This document shows positions 47,801 through 58,850 of a stretch of DNA of 64,000 bases, in pieces. Both the position numbers and the translations under genes were made by a program. The notes below the pieces were generated by a model, which was not told the origin of the DNA, did no database searches, and was given only the letters and a program-made list of their open reading frames with translations. The stretch comes from Temnothorax longispinosus (taxonomy: Eukaryota > Arthropoda > Insecta > Hymenoptera > Formicidae), in assembly GCF_030848805.1 (NCBI RefSeq), contig NC_092364.1:1364001-1428000 (forward strand), in the 5' to 3' direction. How positions within the stretch are numbered: the first letter of the stretch is position 1; the number at the start of each line of letters is the position of its first letter.

Positions 47801-48399
47801 TTCCATTTTCCGTACATTTCTTTTTAAGCTTAACTTTAAATTGACAAAAATAAAAGATCGTGCTTATGACGTTAAAACACAAGTATCTCCGCCTTTACCT
47901 GTAAAAACAGACGGCGTCTTCGTCATGAAGGTCTTAACTGTTTTTACGGGCACACCGGTGAATTCATCCAACATCTTTTCTACAATCGACTCCATCTAAA
48001 AAGTAATATATATATAGTAATATTATTTTATGTAAAATAACGAAAGCAATGTCGTTTGGTTTGAAAAATAAATTAAAAGTAAAACATGCAGTTGAAATTA
48101 ATTTAAATTATTACACTGAAGTCGAACAGGTATAATTCTAATATTAAAACCTTCGTTTTTATTCGCGATAATACCTTTTTGTAGACAAGGTAATTAGGGG
48201 TGTCTTCGGCGCAAGAGGCAGTGACGTTGTGCGTGGGGGTATTGGGGGACAAATCCGGGGAATCGTTCGCACGATCGTCCTCATTTCCTTTATCCACATC
48301 TTCAACATGCTCGGGCGCCTTCTTGCTGCTGCTACTGCTGCTACTTTTCTCTATTGGTTTTCGGCGGCAAGCCGATTTTTCGGAGTTCATAGTTACCAT
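44869..48399 (-). CDS. RGS7: R7-family regulator of G-protein signalling (RGS7-like)
   Basis: GTPase-activating protein for Gi/o alpha subunits in neurons. It works as a dimer with the G-beta-5 protein bound through its GGL domain (family knowledge). Eleven coding exons in agreeing phase: 48399-48175, 47995-47899, 47683-47633, 47536-47381, 47081-46858, 46690-46464, 46197-46084, 45963-45838, 45680-45494, 45198-45106 and 44967-44869, giving 532 residues. Domains in order: Ser-rich N terminus (1-65), DEP (about 70-160, with MASHGYFFPIDDHCLTVKND), DHEX linker (FWPSNCWEPENTDY, then NKTRLELADYEAENLARLQ and FIFMQAEAQSKVDKKRDK), GGL (about 297-350, ending TNPW) and RGS (about 372-495, RVKRWAFSLQELLQDPVGRE to KSDSYSRYLRSEMYKDFL). 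Splicing of the last exon is less certain. The ATG at 48399 follows an acceptor at 48407, so a 5' UTR exon lies upstream; a strong donor (CAG/GTAGGT) is at 49388. Confidence 0.93.
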
Positions 48400-49854
48400 A
48401 TCCACTCTACGTGAAAAACACAACGATTTTTTTATACAACGTTAACACGTTAAGGACGTTGCGATAAATAGAACGAATAGAATAAATCTGAATAATTAAA
48501 GATCGTAATCGCAATGTAATAAGATTGAATTAAGTTTTATATGACGGAAAGAGTTTTACAAGTAATTAAATTTATCCGATCACGCTTGAAGATCAGTAAA
48601 AAATCCAGCTTCGAAAAGAATCGAAGATTTTAACATTAAAACTCTCAAGTCTTTTATTTTACGCTAGATCTGGCGTTAGATTTTTTTTCAGATTAATGAT
48701 ATATGAAATTTAGCGCGATACCGCGTTTGTCGAACACACGATATTGCAGAAAGGCCTCGAGATATCTTAATATATTCTTGCGCAATTTTTCTCGCGTGAG
48801 CAAAGTTTCCACGACATCGATCCCAGCGACCAATTATCTAATTACGATATAAAATGTTTGTCCGCGGCAGACCTGACGGATCGTTTTTTCACACATGGAT
48901 ACTTCCAATTTCCAGTAGATTTTTTTTCCCCAACGAGAATATCAAAGGACAGATAGAGTTCTTGAGATATAAAACAGTATCATCCGAGATTGGCACATGA
49001 GACAACATCTATCGCTACGGCCTATTTCACAGCCCACAACCCCCTCCCCCCCCCCGACCCCTCTTCCCTATCGCCGGATACTCGGCGATGGGAGGGTGAT
49101 TGCGAAGAGGATATCGGTAAGGATATTGTCACCCAACACGTCAATCTCGATGCCGAATAGAAACGCGAAGAGATTAAATAACGAAAGCAAATCGCGCACG
49201 AATTCTCGCACCGTTTCGCTATTATACAAATAATAATACCGATATATGCTTCATTATAAATTGTAGTTATTAAAAAATGAAAATATTATTGACAGAAATA
49301 TTTTCTTAAATCTAATAATAATATATCGTATTAAAAGAAATATCCGGGATCGATACTGCTTTTTTATATATTTAGCTGGAAAACCTACCTGAATTGTAAA
49401 ACACCTCGATCCGCCAAGCTGTTCTTAAATCACGCGAAATTCACGTACTGCCTAGCACGAGATTTATCGACGCGTCATCATCCCTCGTCATATTCGTATA
49501 ATAAACACCGTAAATTCATGTGATATTTCTTAAAAAAATTTTCGATCTTTTTGCTCGGAGAACGACGACGATCAACGAGAGTACATCGAGTTTGCAGCAT
49601 CCGCCTGTCGGGGATGTACGCGAGCGTCGCGACGGCGACGGCAACCCTTTCACTGTGCGTCACACAACACGGAGCACCCTCGTTGGAAAATAACGATAAA
49701 CGAGCATCATATTTGCATCCAAGACCGATCGAGGAGCCTCCCGAACGAATCTGAGCGAACGTACTCCAAATTCATATCTCTCGACACTTGGTAGAGAAGC
49801 GGACGCTTCGAGCTCGCACTAATCATCGACTTTCACATCCCGGATAACGACACA

Positions 49855-49922
49855 AAGAGAGACAGAGACAGAGAGAGAGGGGGGGAGAGAGAGAGAGAGA
49901 GGGAGAATGGAGAGAGAGAGAA
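49855..49922 (+). repeat. (GA)n simple repeat
   Basis: Imperfect GA run of about 65 bases near the presumed start of the RGS transcript; it could act as a GAGA-type promoter element, which is inference. Confidence 0.85.
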
Positions 49923-50639
49923 AGAGCAATTTACGATATAATCGCACCTCACCAACGGTAGTTCGCGTGTTGACCCGTGCGAGGAACAGGTCAAGATAGT
50001 AGGGGGGTAAAAGTGTGCGCGCGCGCCCCTTTCATGATCTACGCAGCGGTTTGTGTTTCCTAAGGGCGCACATTAGATTGACTATCCTCATGCCGAGGCT
50101 GCAAGTGCGCAGGTTTCGAGTGCCGTTTTGGTCTTGTGCCAGAGTGAGAATCGAAATCCCGTACAGTTGAGCGGCGAGCCGGGAATAACCAGTCGATAAA
50201 ACGAGACGCGGCTGCGCCCCGCGTGCCGAATCGTAATGTCGCGTTGAAAGCGTACATACGTCTCAATTTTCGATTTCTACTTGGAGAGATTCGTATTTTA
50301 ACAACCAATAATGTAGACTGTAAATGAGTAAATCAGTTTGAAAACGTATTGTAATATACATATGTAGTGCATACACATACATAATTTAATCTTGTGTTCA
50401 TAATGTATAATATGTAAATGAAAGAAAAAAACAATCAAGTTTACTTTTGAAATTGAAATAACTTGAAGTTATATGATTTATTTTACCTCGTTCCTAATTA
50501 TATTTCAATCCAAATTCTTTGTTCCTTTCAATCCTTCCATTCCTTTTCATGAGATTCTCAAAATTTAAATTAGTAATCCTGAATTTAAATTTAAATTTTA
50601 TAGAATTTATTACGAATGTTCCGAATTGTGTTTTAAGAA

Positions 50640-50860
50640 AGTTTTGGAATTTCAAATAATGCAACCTCCTTCTTGATCATGTTCTCCTGATACTTTATCT
50701 GATTTTCAAGGTTCTTGATTTTCGCGATTCAAAATTCCGAATTCTCGGAACCGCAATTCTTAAAAATTAGGGGAATTCTTGGAATTTTAAATAATAGAAC
50801 CTCCTAGCTGATTATGTTTTCCTGATACTTGATCGATTTTTGTAAATTTAAATTTTTATG
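50640..50860 (-). repeat. Dispersed repeat, reverse copy of the family at 12.7 kb
   Basis: Two units (about 50650-50720 and 50775-50840) share AATAATG/AATAGAACCTCCT, TGATCATG/TGATTATG and TT(C/T)TCCTGATACTT, matching the complement of the units at 12690-12930. Confidence 0.5.
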
Positions 50861-51217
50861 TATATTAAAATATCCAAAAAGAAATTCTGAGAATTGTTTC
50901 ATATATTGTGATGTACTTAGGATTTATTATTCAAATAATACATGATTCTTTCTCCAAAATGTTATTAATAGAACTTTTGTACATTTTTACTACATTGCGC
51001 TATTATTATCACCAAACGCCTAATCTTGCTTAGTGTCTAATTTAGCTGTCGATTGATTTTCCTGAAACATATAAATGGCAAAAGATAAATATAATATCTA
51101 TAAACATTGAAAATTGATGTTCAGAATAAAGTAAGATTATTACACAAGCAAGCAAGACAAAAATTGTCAGTAAGAAATATAATAGGAAAAAACGAGCATA
51201 GGCACCTAAATTTGCTT

Positions 51218-52850
51218 TCATTCAAACCAACTTCTTCGCGAGCGTAATTCTGTATTTTTATCTGTCAAAGGCGCGGATGGTGTTTCAATGATCGGTTCAG
51301 AGATTTCTTCAGTGTTACGAAATGTTACATGTTTTGTTTTATCTCCATCGATGTTTGCATAAACTAAATGCATAACAATTTTTTAAGAGAAGATACTCGT
51401 GATAATATTTCGTAATATATCAGCAATACGGTCGCAACATATAAATTATTTTTGTAGCATGTATTTGTTTCCTATTTGATTTTTTAACAGATTCATTTGG
51501 ATAATCATTATAATCAACACTTAAAAGCAAGAGATTCTGATAGCACAATTAAGCAATGCAGGTATGAGGGAGGGACGATGCAATAGAGAAATTTCTTCGT
51601 TGCATCCTACCTCCTTGTTACCGCTTAAAGATGCGTATGTATTCTGTGCGAAGCTACCAACAGCGGTAGCCACTGCTGAACCTGTGACAATCGTTAAATC
51701 TGCAAATTCCGAAAAAGATGTTGGCATTTTCGGCATTTCCGGTATTGTGATTTGCAGCTGTCGATTGTCACCCGGTTTGACTGAAATTATTTAGAATAAA
51801 CCATCGATATATATCCATGTATCATTGACAATCTCGTGTCCCGTTTTCACTTTTTTAAAAGCTAGTTTTAACGTACATTTATTATTTATACAAAAACCAT
51901 TTGCTAAAAATAATTTAATGTTTCTTACCGCCATAAATAAAATTGTAGCCGACGTTCACGTAATGTTTAGCCATGTCGAATCCCTCTTCTGCCTTCTTCG
52001 GATAACAGATAGCTGCTATAGAAAGAGCACCCGCGCTAGAATATACTATTCGTTTGAATTTGCGTCCTCTAAGTCCAAGCACTAACCCAGCTATTCCACC
52101 AATAGCGATAGCGCCCATTCGTGGCATAACGTTACTTTCCTCACGTAGATAATCTAAAAGAGCTGCAAAAAAAAAGATAATTAAATTAAATTACTATCGT
52201 ACGACAATATAATTCTATAAAGCACGTTTAAATGTATGCTTAGCTAACACTCACATCTGCTGTGTTCAAAACCAATGTCGATGGTATCTGAAGCGACGCC
52301 AGTGTAATGTTGATATTCTGATGCAACTGCTTGAATCGACTTGCGAATTTTAGATACGTTCTGCTCCAGTACTGAGGGTGAACATTCTGTACTGTAAAAT
52401 TAACAATAAACATTATATAAAATAAGTGACAGAAATGTCAATTCCAATATGTGCTTTTGGTAAGGAATACTCAGTTACACTTTCTGCTTCTCTAACAGTT
52501 TATCACAAGATTTCTTAATTGTGAGTTAAATCTCTTGTCTGCGACATAATAGTTATAATTGGAATTACTTGCGCTTTACCATGGGATCTGTTTAGCGTAA
52601 TCGTCTTCAAAGGTATAAATAGGTAGTTCGGATGGGCGAATTAGTTTCTTGACTCCCGGATCGTTACTGTACGACATTCCGTCTTCTGACGGATTTGCTG
52701 GTTTCACCGCGGGTACCGCACATAGCCCGCATGGCATTAAGATTTTCTTGAAAAACTTGACACATAAACAAATATGTTTAGTATCAGTTACCAATCATTT
52801 CACATATAGGCTTACAAACATACAAATTTATGTAATTACATAATTACCAT
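51218..52850 (-). CDS. MICOS complex subunit Mic26/27 (apolipoprotein O-like)
   Basis: Inner-membrane protein of the mitochondrial contact site and cristae organising system, which shapes cristae junctions. Exons on the minus strand: 52850-52848 (only the ATG, followed by donor GTAATT), 52755-52580, 52391-52255, 52162-51929, 51780 to 51622, and 51363-51218. This gives 284 residues with all phases agreeing. Seen: a short hydrophobic N terminus after the Met (FFKKILMPCGLCAVPAV), the family motif KKLIRPSELPIY, a helical part (QNVSKIRKSIQAVASEYQHY), then the membrane region MPRMGAIAIGGIAGLVLGLR and GALSIAAICYP, and a Ser/Arg-rich end. The donor of exon 5 is uncertain. GTAACA at 51621 keeps the frame with exon 6; the stronger GTAGGA at 51610 would break it unless a small exon is missing. 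A one-codon first exon is unusual but joins perfectly to the family-like N terminus. Confidence 0.88.
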
Positions 52851-54103
52851 TGCTTGAGTTTCTCGTGAAAACTTGATATATAAATTATGGTATAAAAATT
52901 ATGTGAAAATTCAGTACACGAATGGTGTCTGTTATATTACGGCTCGTCGTGCATTAATGAATTATATAAAAACTCATAAAGTTTTATAAAACTGTCAGTC
53001 AACTAATCTGTTAGCAGAAGACGTAACCCGCAAACTAACCATAACATAACCATATTCGAGAATAAAAGCTAAGACAACTCAATACCTAGAGCTGCGTTCC
53101 ATATGTCCTAGTTTTAATTCAAAATTTTGACAATATACGATAAAATCTTTTCTATATTGCATACGTTTCTTTTTTTAAATTAGAGATTTTTGTCGGATTT
53201 TTTTTATTTTGCACTCATTTTATTTTTATAGACTTACAGAAATATCAGCCTTATTGTCATAAGAATATGTATGCCCCTAAAGATAGAAAATCTTTAAAAA
53301 AGTATCAGACGTATGAACAATTACATAAAAAAATGTGCATTTAATTTTGGAATATGACGAGGCAGAAATTTGCACTGCCATCTTCAAAAATTGTCTACGC
53401 AAACAAAAGAAAGAGATTTTCTTTCAATTAAATTTATGTAAGTTTTATAAAAATTGACTTTTCTCCCAATTATGTAAATTTTAATTTTACATTTCGAAGT
53501 TTGCACTTACGCAAAATATTATTTTACAATTAGTTGATATTTCTAAAAACGCTATTTCTCAAAGTAATTCTCTCTATCGAATATCTGAATAAAAAATTTT
53601 GAGTTCTCTGTACGGTGATCATGAAGTCTTACATTAAAATTGAAAGATAGCTAAGGTTATTATATTTTTTTTTCATACTTTAATACCGGTTCTACCCAGC
53701 TCTACCAAAGAACCCGGCTGATACTCGTCGCAACGATGAACGGGTTCTCTGCAAGTTATATCTTTACCAAATACGTTCCCAATAGTGAATTCCAGGATTT
53801 TGTGTACAACATCATTCATACCGTCGTGTTTTAGGATAAAAGATTGCAACTTTTGTATTTTTATGTGTTTTGAAACTCAAACGTTCGGTTGTGCTTACAA
53901 TCCTACATATCAAGGTTTAGCTTCGTTTCTTTTTTCCAAATTATGCCGAATTCAGACCGCATCCTATGACTGTTGATTAAAGAATATAGCCTAACATAAG
54001 TAATCTTTAATTCTAATTACAAAATACACATTCGATATGTTTCAGTTATGGCATTTTATCCGAATTTATTGTAACAAATAATACATTATATTAACGCTTT
54101 TCT
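52851..54103. other. Intergenic DNA between Mic26/27 and FAU
   Basis: AT-rich. The promoter of Mic26/27 should lie at about 52850-53100. A short + frame at 53785-53976 shows no family resemblance. FAU ends just downstream. Confidence 0.4.
54065..54070 (-). terminator. Candidate polyadenylation signal (FAU)
   Basis: On the minus strand AATAAA lies about 35 bases after the FAU stop codon, consistent with the very short 3' UTR of ribosomal protein genes. Confidence 0.6.
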
Positions 54104-55234
54104 TTATGTATTTGTGTTGGCATTAGGTCCACGTCGGCGGCCGAAGGTTTGGACGACGTTGACAAACCTACGATTGTATTGAATACGTCGTTTAGCACGG
54201 CCAGTCTTCTTTTTGCTCTTTTCTTGCTTTTCAACCTAGTAACATACATTAATACATTAATAAAAACCTGCATCATATTTTACATTTAATTTATAAAACT
54301 AAAGTTTCAAAACACATTTTGTTTAAAACAGAGACATATTTAATATATTTATATAAATTTTCTTATTTATAAATAACAATAAGCCCAGAGAATAAATTCA
54401 ATTAAATAATGAAGAATGCAGCGCATCTCTTTACCTTAGGTGTCTGAGCCTTTACTTTGCCAGCGCGCGCCAAAGAACCATGAACCTTTCCTAAAAAAAG
54501 AATAAGAAAAACAGTTATTTCATAACCAATCTGCAGTTTCTTGCGCTTCATGCCTTCATAAATATATTATTTGAGAATTAAAGGATTTTTCTCAAATATA
54601 TAACAAATACGATTAGCAGTTTTGATTGATTACATATAAGATATTTAAAATATCTGTTAATATGCTATGCTAAATTTGTGTATTTTATTTTCTACGTGTT
54701 AACTTACCTCCCAGTAAGGGTACAGTCAACTCGAGTACATTCGATGGAAGTTCATTTACGCAAGTTTCATCCACTAGTAAACTTCCGTTGCAATAAAGGC
54801 TGAATTCGTTTTCAATACCTTGCAGACATGCAATTTTTTCCTATAAACAAACCAATCGTTGTAGTACATATATTCTAAATGTTTTTTCTTTTCAATATTC
54901 TTTATTAGGTAATTTCCTCTAAAAGACTATTATAAAATAAAAATCATATTGTAGTAAACTTATCAAAAGTGAAAGTTAAAAACAACTTTCTCTTTCACAT
55001 AAATTTACACATTATTTTTGCATTAATGCTCCTTCTAGCATTATAAAGTAAACAAATGCTAGTTTATCATTTTAATGCTACATCGTTGGACGTTACAGAC
55101 AAATTCAGATATCAAGTTTGATATATGCTAAAATAATATTATTAAAAAAAAAACAATACCTTTATATTTTGTATCTTCGCATTGTCTTCACATTCGACGA
55201 TAGTCGTTTCCTGTCCACGAATTTGCAGCTGCAT
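54104..55234 (-). CDS. FAU: Ubiquitin-like protein FUBI fused to ribosomal protein eS30 (FAU)
   Basis: Precursor of a ribosomal protein of the small subunit. The ubiquitin-like part is removed after a Gly-Gly by a protease and eS30 joins the 40S subunit (family knowledge). Exons: 55234-55160, 54840-54708, 54490-54435 and 54235-54104, giving 131 residues. The first 72 or so form the ubiquitin-like domain (MQLQIRGQETTIVECEDNAK at the start, TVPLLGG at the end). eS30 starts KVHGSLARAGKVKAQTPKVE and continues with a Lys/Arg-rich tail, RRIQYNRRFVNVVQTFG and GRRRGPNAN. The Gly-Gly at the junction is intact. The domain border falls at the phase-1 intron between exons 2 and 3, so the intron splits the second Gly codon. 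A 5' UTR exon ends at a donor (AAG/GTGAGT) at 55555, and the acceptor before the first coding exon is at 55278. It is transcribed away from NCBP2. Confidence 0.97.
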
Positions 55235-55555
55235 GATGCTCGTATGTGCGATACTTTCTGAGGTATACACCAAAAGCCTGCGATATACGAGTTCGAATAA
55301 TTAATAAAAATTATTATTTTAATATTCAGCTGACGGAAGAAAATCGTATAAATGGCGGAAGGCACGCGAGCACCCTGTTTTTAGGTTAAGAATTCATGGG
55401 CATATGCTGAACGACTCTTTGGGATTATGAAGCTTTCAATACAAAGTATTTAACGACGAATCGTTAACGCGCAAACGTCTACGGAGCACTACGCGATTTT
55501 TAATCACCGTTTCGCGCACGATCGTTTGATATATTAAATATAAATTGCACTCACC

Positions 55556-56065
55556 TTGCCGAACACGCACGCGACGGAATCCAACAATGGAGAGAAATGG
55601 AGGGGGGAGACACCGGGGTGACGGTAGCGGGGAGACTGGAGAGAAGCTTCTTCCTGTTTCTCGAATCTCGAATGTAGACAGTAGTCAAAATGGCTGCCAA
55701 GAACCAATCGTCTATCGCCGTCTATCACATTTTCCAAAAGCTAAACGTCGATTGGTCACTGGGATTTCGGCGCGTTCCGAAACTCATCGGAGAAGATGTT
55801 GCAAAAGTCTCTTGTTGCGTGCACGGCGGGGGGCGGGGGGATCAAATCTGGTAATTAATTTTTCTTTTATTGGTATCGTTATTTGGTATTTTCGGAAGAC
55901 CCTGCCCTTGAGTTTCAATACTTTCAATTCGGTAAATTCGGTTTCTGGGATCGCTCTCTTGTTCTCGTTGACTCTCGCTTTTTTCAGCTCTTTCTACAGA
56001 TGCGTTAATATTGTGACAGATATTGACTCCTACTAGTGCGAAATTAAACTAATTAGCATTGGAAA
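55556..56065. promoter_or_regulatory. Shared promoter region of FAU and NCBP2
   Basis: The FAU 5' UTR exon (-) begins somewhere above 55556 and the NCBP2 ATG (+) is at 56066. The GC-rich centre (55560-55640 and 55800-55850, with a GGGGGGCGGGGGG-type run near 55830) has no room for another gene. The open + frame 55545-56036 matches nothing I know. Confidence 0.55.
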
Positions 56066-56896
56066 ATGTCGGTCAAACTAAGTACAAATACTTCGCCGTC
56101 AGTTGAATTAAGCTCCTACCGTGATCAACATTTTAAGGTTCTTTTTTTTACAGTTAACCTTAAACTATCTAGTGAATAATTTCAATCTTATTTTCATTAC
56201 ATTTGATTCTTTTATTACATTTTTGCGCAGATTGGAATTTTAAATTCTAATTATTGTAATTATGTATTGTCATAGTCAACACTTGAAAGGATTGGAATCA
56301 GTGTAGTTACATGCAATTGTATGTGTTTCTGATGTGTGCAGTTTTTAACTTTATGAATAACCGTTCCTTTTCATCCGCATGTAGGGTACGAGAGCCGAGC
56401 AGGACAGACTTTTAAGGAATTCCACTACTTTGTACGTGGGCAACTTATCTTTTTATACCACCGAAGAACAGATATACGAATTGTTTTCCAAATGTGGCGA
56501 CATCAGGCGTATCATTATGGGCCTTGATAAATACAAGAAAACACCGTGCGGCTTCTGCTTCGTTGAATATTATCTAAGAGGCGACGCTGAGAATTGTATG
56601 AGATACGTAAATGGTACTCGTTTAGACGATAGAATAATCAGGACCGACTGGGATGCTGGCTTTATCGAAGGTAGACAGTACGGTCGTGGCAAGACTGGAG
56701 GACAAGTAATTATCCTTTAACATTTTAATTAATATCTCATTAATTTAGGCACAAGGTATGAGATGTTATGTGATATTATTTTATTTTCTAGGTGAGAGAT
56801 GAATATCGATCAGACTTTGATAGCGGACGAGGTGGTTATGGTAAAATAATACAACAGAAAGTAACGCCTGTCTCTGACGGTGGATTTGGTCGGTGA
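56066..56896 (+). CDS. NCBP2: Nuclear cap-binding protein subunit 2 (CBP20)
   Basis: Binds the 7-methylguanosine cap of nuclear RNA together with CBP80 (NCBP1), acting in splicing, export and small-RNA pathways. Exons: 56066-56137, 56385-56705 and 56792-56896, giving 165 residues against 156 in humans. Seen: the N-terminal SSYRDQHFKG, then a single RRM with RNP2 (LYVGNLSFYT) and RNP1 (GFCFVEYY), and the C-terminal cap-binding tail (RTDWDAGFIEGRQYGRGKTG, then QVRDEYRSDFDSGRGGYG). Tyrosines and aspartates known to stack on the cap are present. The last exon ends in TGA at 56894. An AATAAA at 57229 is the likely poly(A) signal. Confidence 0.97.
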
Positions 56897-57228
56897 AATT
56901 ATGGAATATGAGAGGCTGTGTATGAATGGCCATACACGTGCAAGTGTTCAACCTGTATCTCATTGATTATTTATATGTGACTGAAGTAATTACTTTTAAG
57001 TGTAAATATAATGTTTAAATAAGTTTATTCTAAGGAGTAATGAATGTAGGAAGAACGATTCATACATACATAAAAAAGTTTTGATACTTGGACGAACATG
57101 TTTCGCATCATGTTAGAACCGAGAAAATTGTAGATTTATAAAACTTGTTTAATTCTTGAATGTAATAATTCGCACCATTTTTTTGCTCATTGAATGAATT
57201 AATGTAACGAATCTTGGAAATACGAGAA

Positions 57229-57234
57229 AAATAA
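57229..57234 (+). terminator. Candidate polyadenylation signal (NCBP2)
   Basis: AATAAA about 330 bases after the NCBP2 stop codon. Confidence 0.5.
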
Positions 57235-57506
57235 AACGCATTCTTTATAAAATAAATAAATATTATTTTTTAATCAATTTAACATTTGTTGTGTATTCAA
57301 TTGTTATGCAAATATTATGTAGAAAGTAATAGGCAAAAATAAAAAAAATTAACAAATAGTTCATCGTGAGATTTCTGAATTTAACTTGTTACATTTTGTA
57401 TTTCTATAAATAATCAATATGTTGGTAATAAAACTTTGAGTTATAAAAAAATTAGATATACGTACATGCTATTAAAATATAAATCTTTGAGACTCTAAAT
57501 CACATA

Positions 57507-58850
57507 TTAATGCTCATCATTATCGTTAATATTTCTTTTATTTCTTTTAGAATTAGATTTTGATCTCGTGGTGGCAACAATATCCTCATCGTTGCTATTT
57601 TTCTGAGATAATTTTTGCTTGATCAAGCTTATAAAATCTGTGTCATTTCTGTTGCAATTTTTTAACTTATGAATTTCTAGACTTTTGCGAGTAATTCTTG
57701 AAGATGTACGTTTTTCATTATTAATTGCCAAATTGACTGCATTATTTTCGTGGTTTAAGGTACTGTTAATTACAATAGTGCGACTTCTTTTTTCTTTTCT
57801 ATTAATATCAGAGATTTCTTCAGTTTCTGGCCTATTAACAATCATTTCATCACTAACATCAGAATCTACAAACTTTTCCGTTTCTTTCGCATTTTTCTCA
57901 GTTTTTTCAACAGTTTCGTTGAACGATACTCGACTCTCAATTTCTTGACTGTACATTTCTTTATTATTGAGAAGCGTATTCTCATCTTCATCATCTTTTT
58001 CGTGATTAAATTTTTCTACTAGAAATTCTGCTGTATGAATTGGAGCAATATCTTCCTCCGATGCATCCAGATCAAGCGTGTTCTTGTTAACGACTCTACC
58101 TCCATGCAGAAAAGTAGAGATGTTTTTGCGCCGCCACATTTTGGAAGTGCTGGGTATAACTTGCTTGCTTCCCTCAAAGCAGAATTCCTTCACGTTGACG
58201 TTGGTAATTTCGCCTTTCAAAAAATGCAGATACTTGTTTAATGCCGTGTGAAAATGCAGCTTGTCCACCATTCTGGGAAAATTTGCACATCGTGCGCTGC
58301 TCGACGGTGTCACCCAGATTGCGGTGTCGCCAATGCGCTCCGGTTGTAACCCAAAATAAAGTTTGGATTTAGTAGCAAATGTGATGTTAGCGAATACTTC
58401 GTAGATGCATTTACCGTTGAACACCGCAATTCTGGGTTTGTATAATCTTAATTTCTCTTCCACCACTTTGGCACCTTCCTTGAGTTCTGCTCGCTTGAGT
58501 TCTACGGCAGATCTAGTGGGACGTGCTACGATATTTGTCAAGCCGATACTGTATTGCAAGAGTTTGTAATCTTCTTCGAAGCTGACAAGTCTTGGTGTTA
58601 GGCCAGACTCGTGTAGAAGCTTGTAGAAGTGATTACCGGGACCTGCATAATATCTACCACGATGCGCCGCCGTTAAACTCGGATTGATTCCGACAAACAC
58701 TATATCCAGATTCATCTCCAGATAATCCTCCAACGTGTATAATTTTTGCACTTCCTCTTCCGACAATCCATCGAATCTGTCTATCTTTTTCTTGGGTCGT
58801 TCCGAAACTTCTGATGGCCTTCTTTTGAGCTTGGTCAAGTCAAGAGGCAT
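57507..58850 (-). CDS. TDG: G/T mismatch-specific thymine-DNA glycosylase (TDG/MUG family)
   Basis: Nuclear base-excision enzyme that removes T or U from G mismatches and, in mammals, oxidised 5-methylcytosine. The coding region is one exon of 447 residues. The ATG at 58850 (MPLDLTKLKRRPSEV) is preferred; an in-frame GTG three codons upstream is not a normal start, and a 5' splice acceptor lies at about 58890. Seen: the motif GINPSLTAAHRGRYYAGPGN (54-72), whose Asn (56) is the catalytic residue in this family, then GLTNIVARPTRSA, and the second active-site loop VTPSSSARCANFPR (180-193). Where human TDG has GINPG this protein has GINPS. The catalytic domain ends near residue 215. The rest (about 230 residues) is Ser/Asn/Lys/Glu-rich and probably disordered. 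A uracil-DNA glycosylase of another family is excluded by the GINP and SSSARC motifs. Confidence 0.95.
   Translation of the reverse strand: MPLDLTKLKRRPSEVSERPKKKIDRFDGLSEEEVQKLYTLEDYLEMNLDIVFVGINPSLTAAHRGRYYAGPGNHFYKLLHESGLTPRLVSFEEDYKLLQYSIGLTNIVARPTRSAVELKRAELKEGAKVVEEKLRLYKPRIAVFNGKCIYEVFANITFATKSKLYFGLQPERIGDTAIWVTPSSSARCANFPRMVDKLHFHTALNKYLHFLKGEITNVNVKEFCFEGSKQVIPSTSKMWRRKNISTFLHGGRVVNKNTLDLDASEEDIAPIHTAEFLVEKFNHEKDDEDENTLLNNKEMYSQEIESRVSFNETVEKTEKNAKETEKFVDSDVSDEMIVNRPETEEISDINRKEKRSRTIVINSTLNHENNAVNLAINNEKRTSSRITRKSLEIHKLKNCNRNDTDFISLIKQKLSQKNSNDEDIVATTRSKSNSKRNKRNINDNDEH

Larger units (their letters stand above)
48400..51217. other. RGS7-like 5' region and intergenic DNA
   Basis: This holds the 5' UTR intron (to 49387) and a probable first exon and promoter of the RGS gene at about 49390-50020, which is GC-richer. 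A (GA)n run lies at 49855-49922 and a C run at 49045-49056. Beyond 50300 the DNA is AT-rich and contains the reverse copy of the repeat seen at 12.7 kb (50640-50860). No further gene is supported. Confidence 0.4.

Noticed and set aside
57685..57948. 87-codon plus-strand frame inside TDG
   Set aside because: It is an antisense shadow of the TDG tail.
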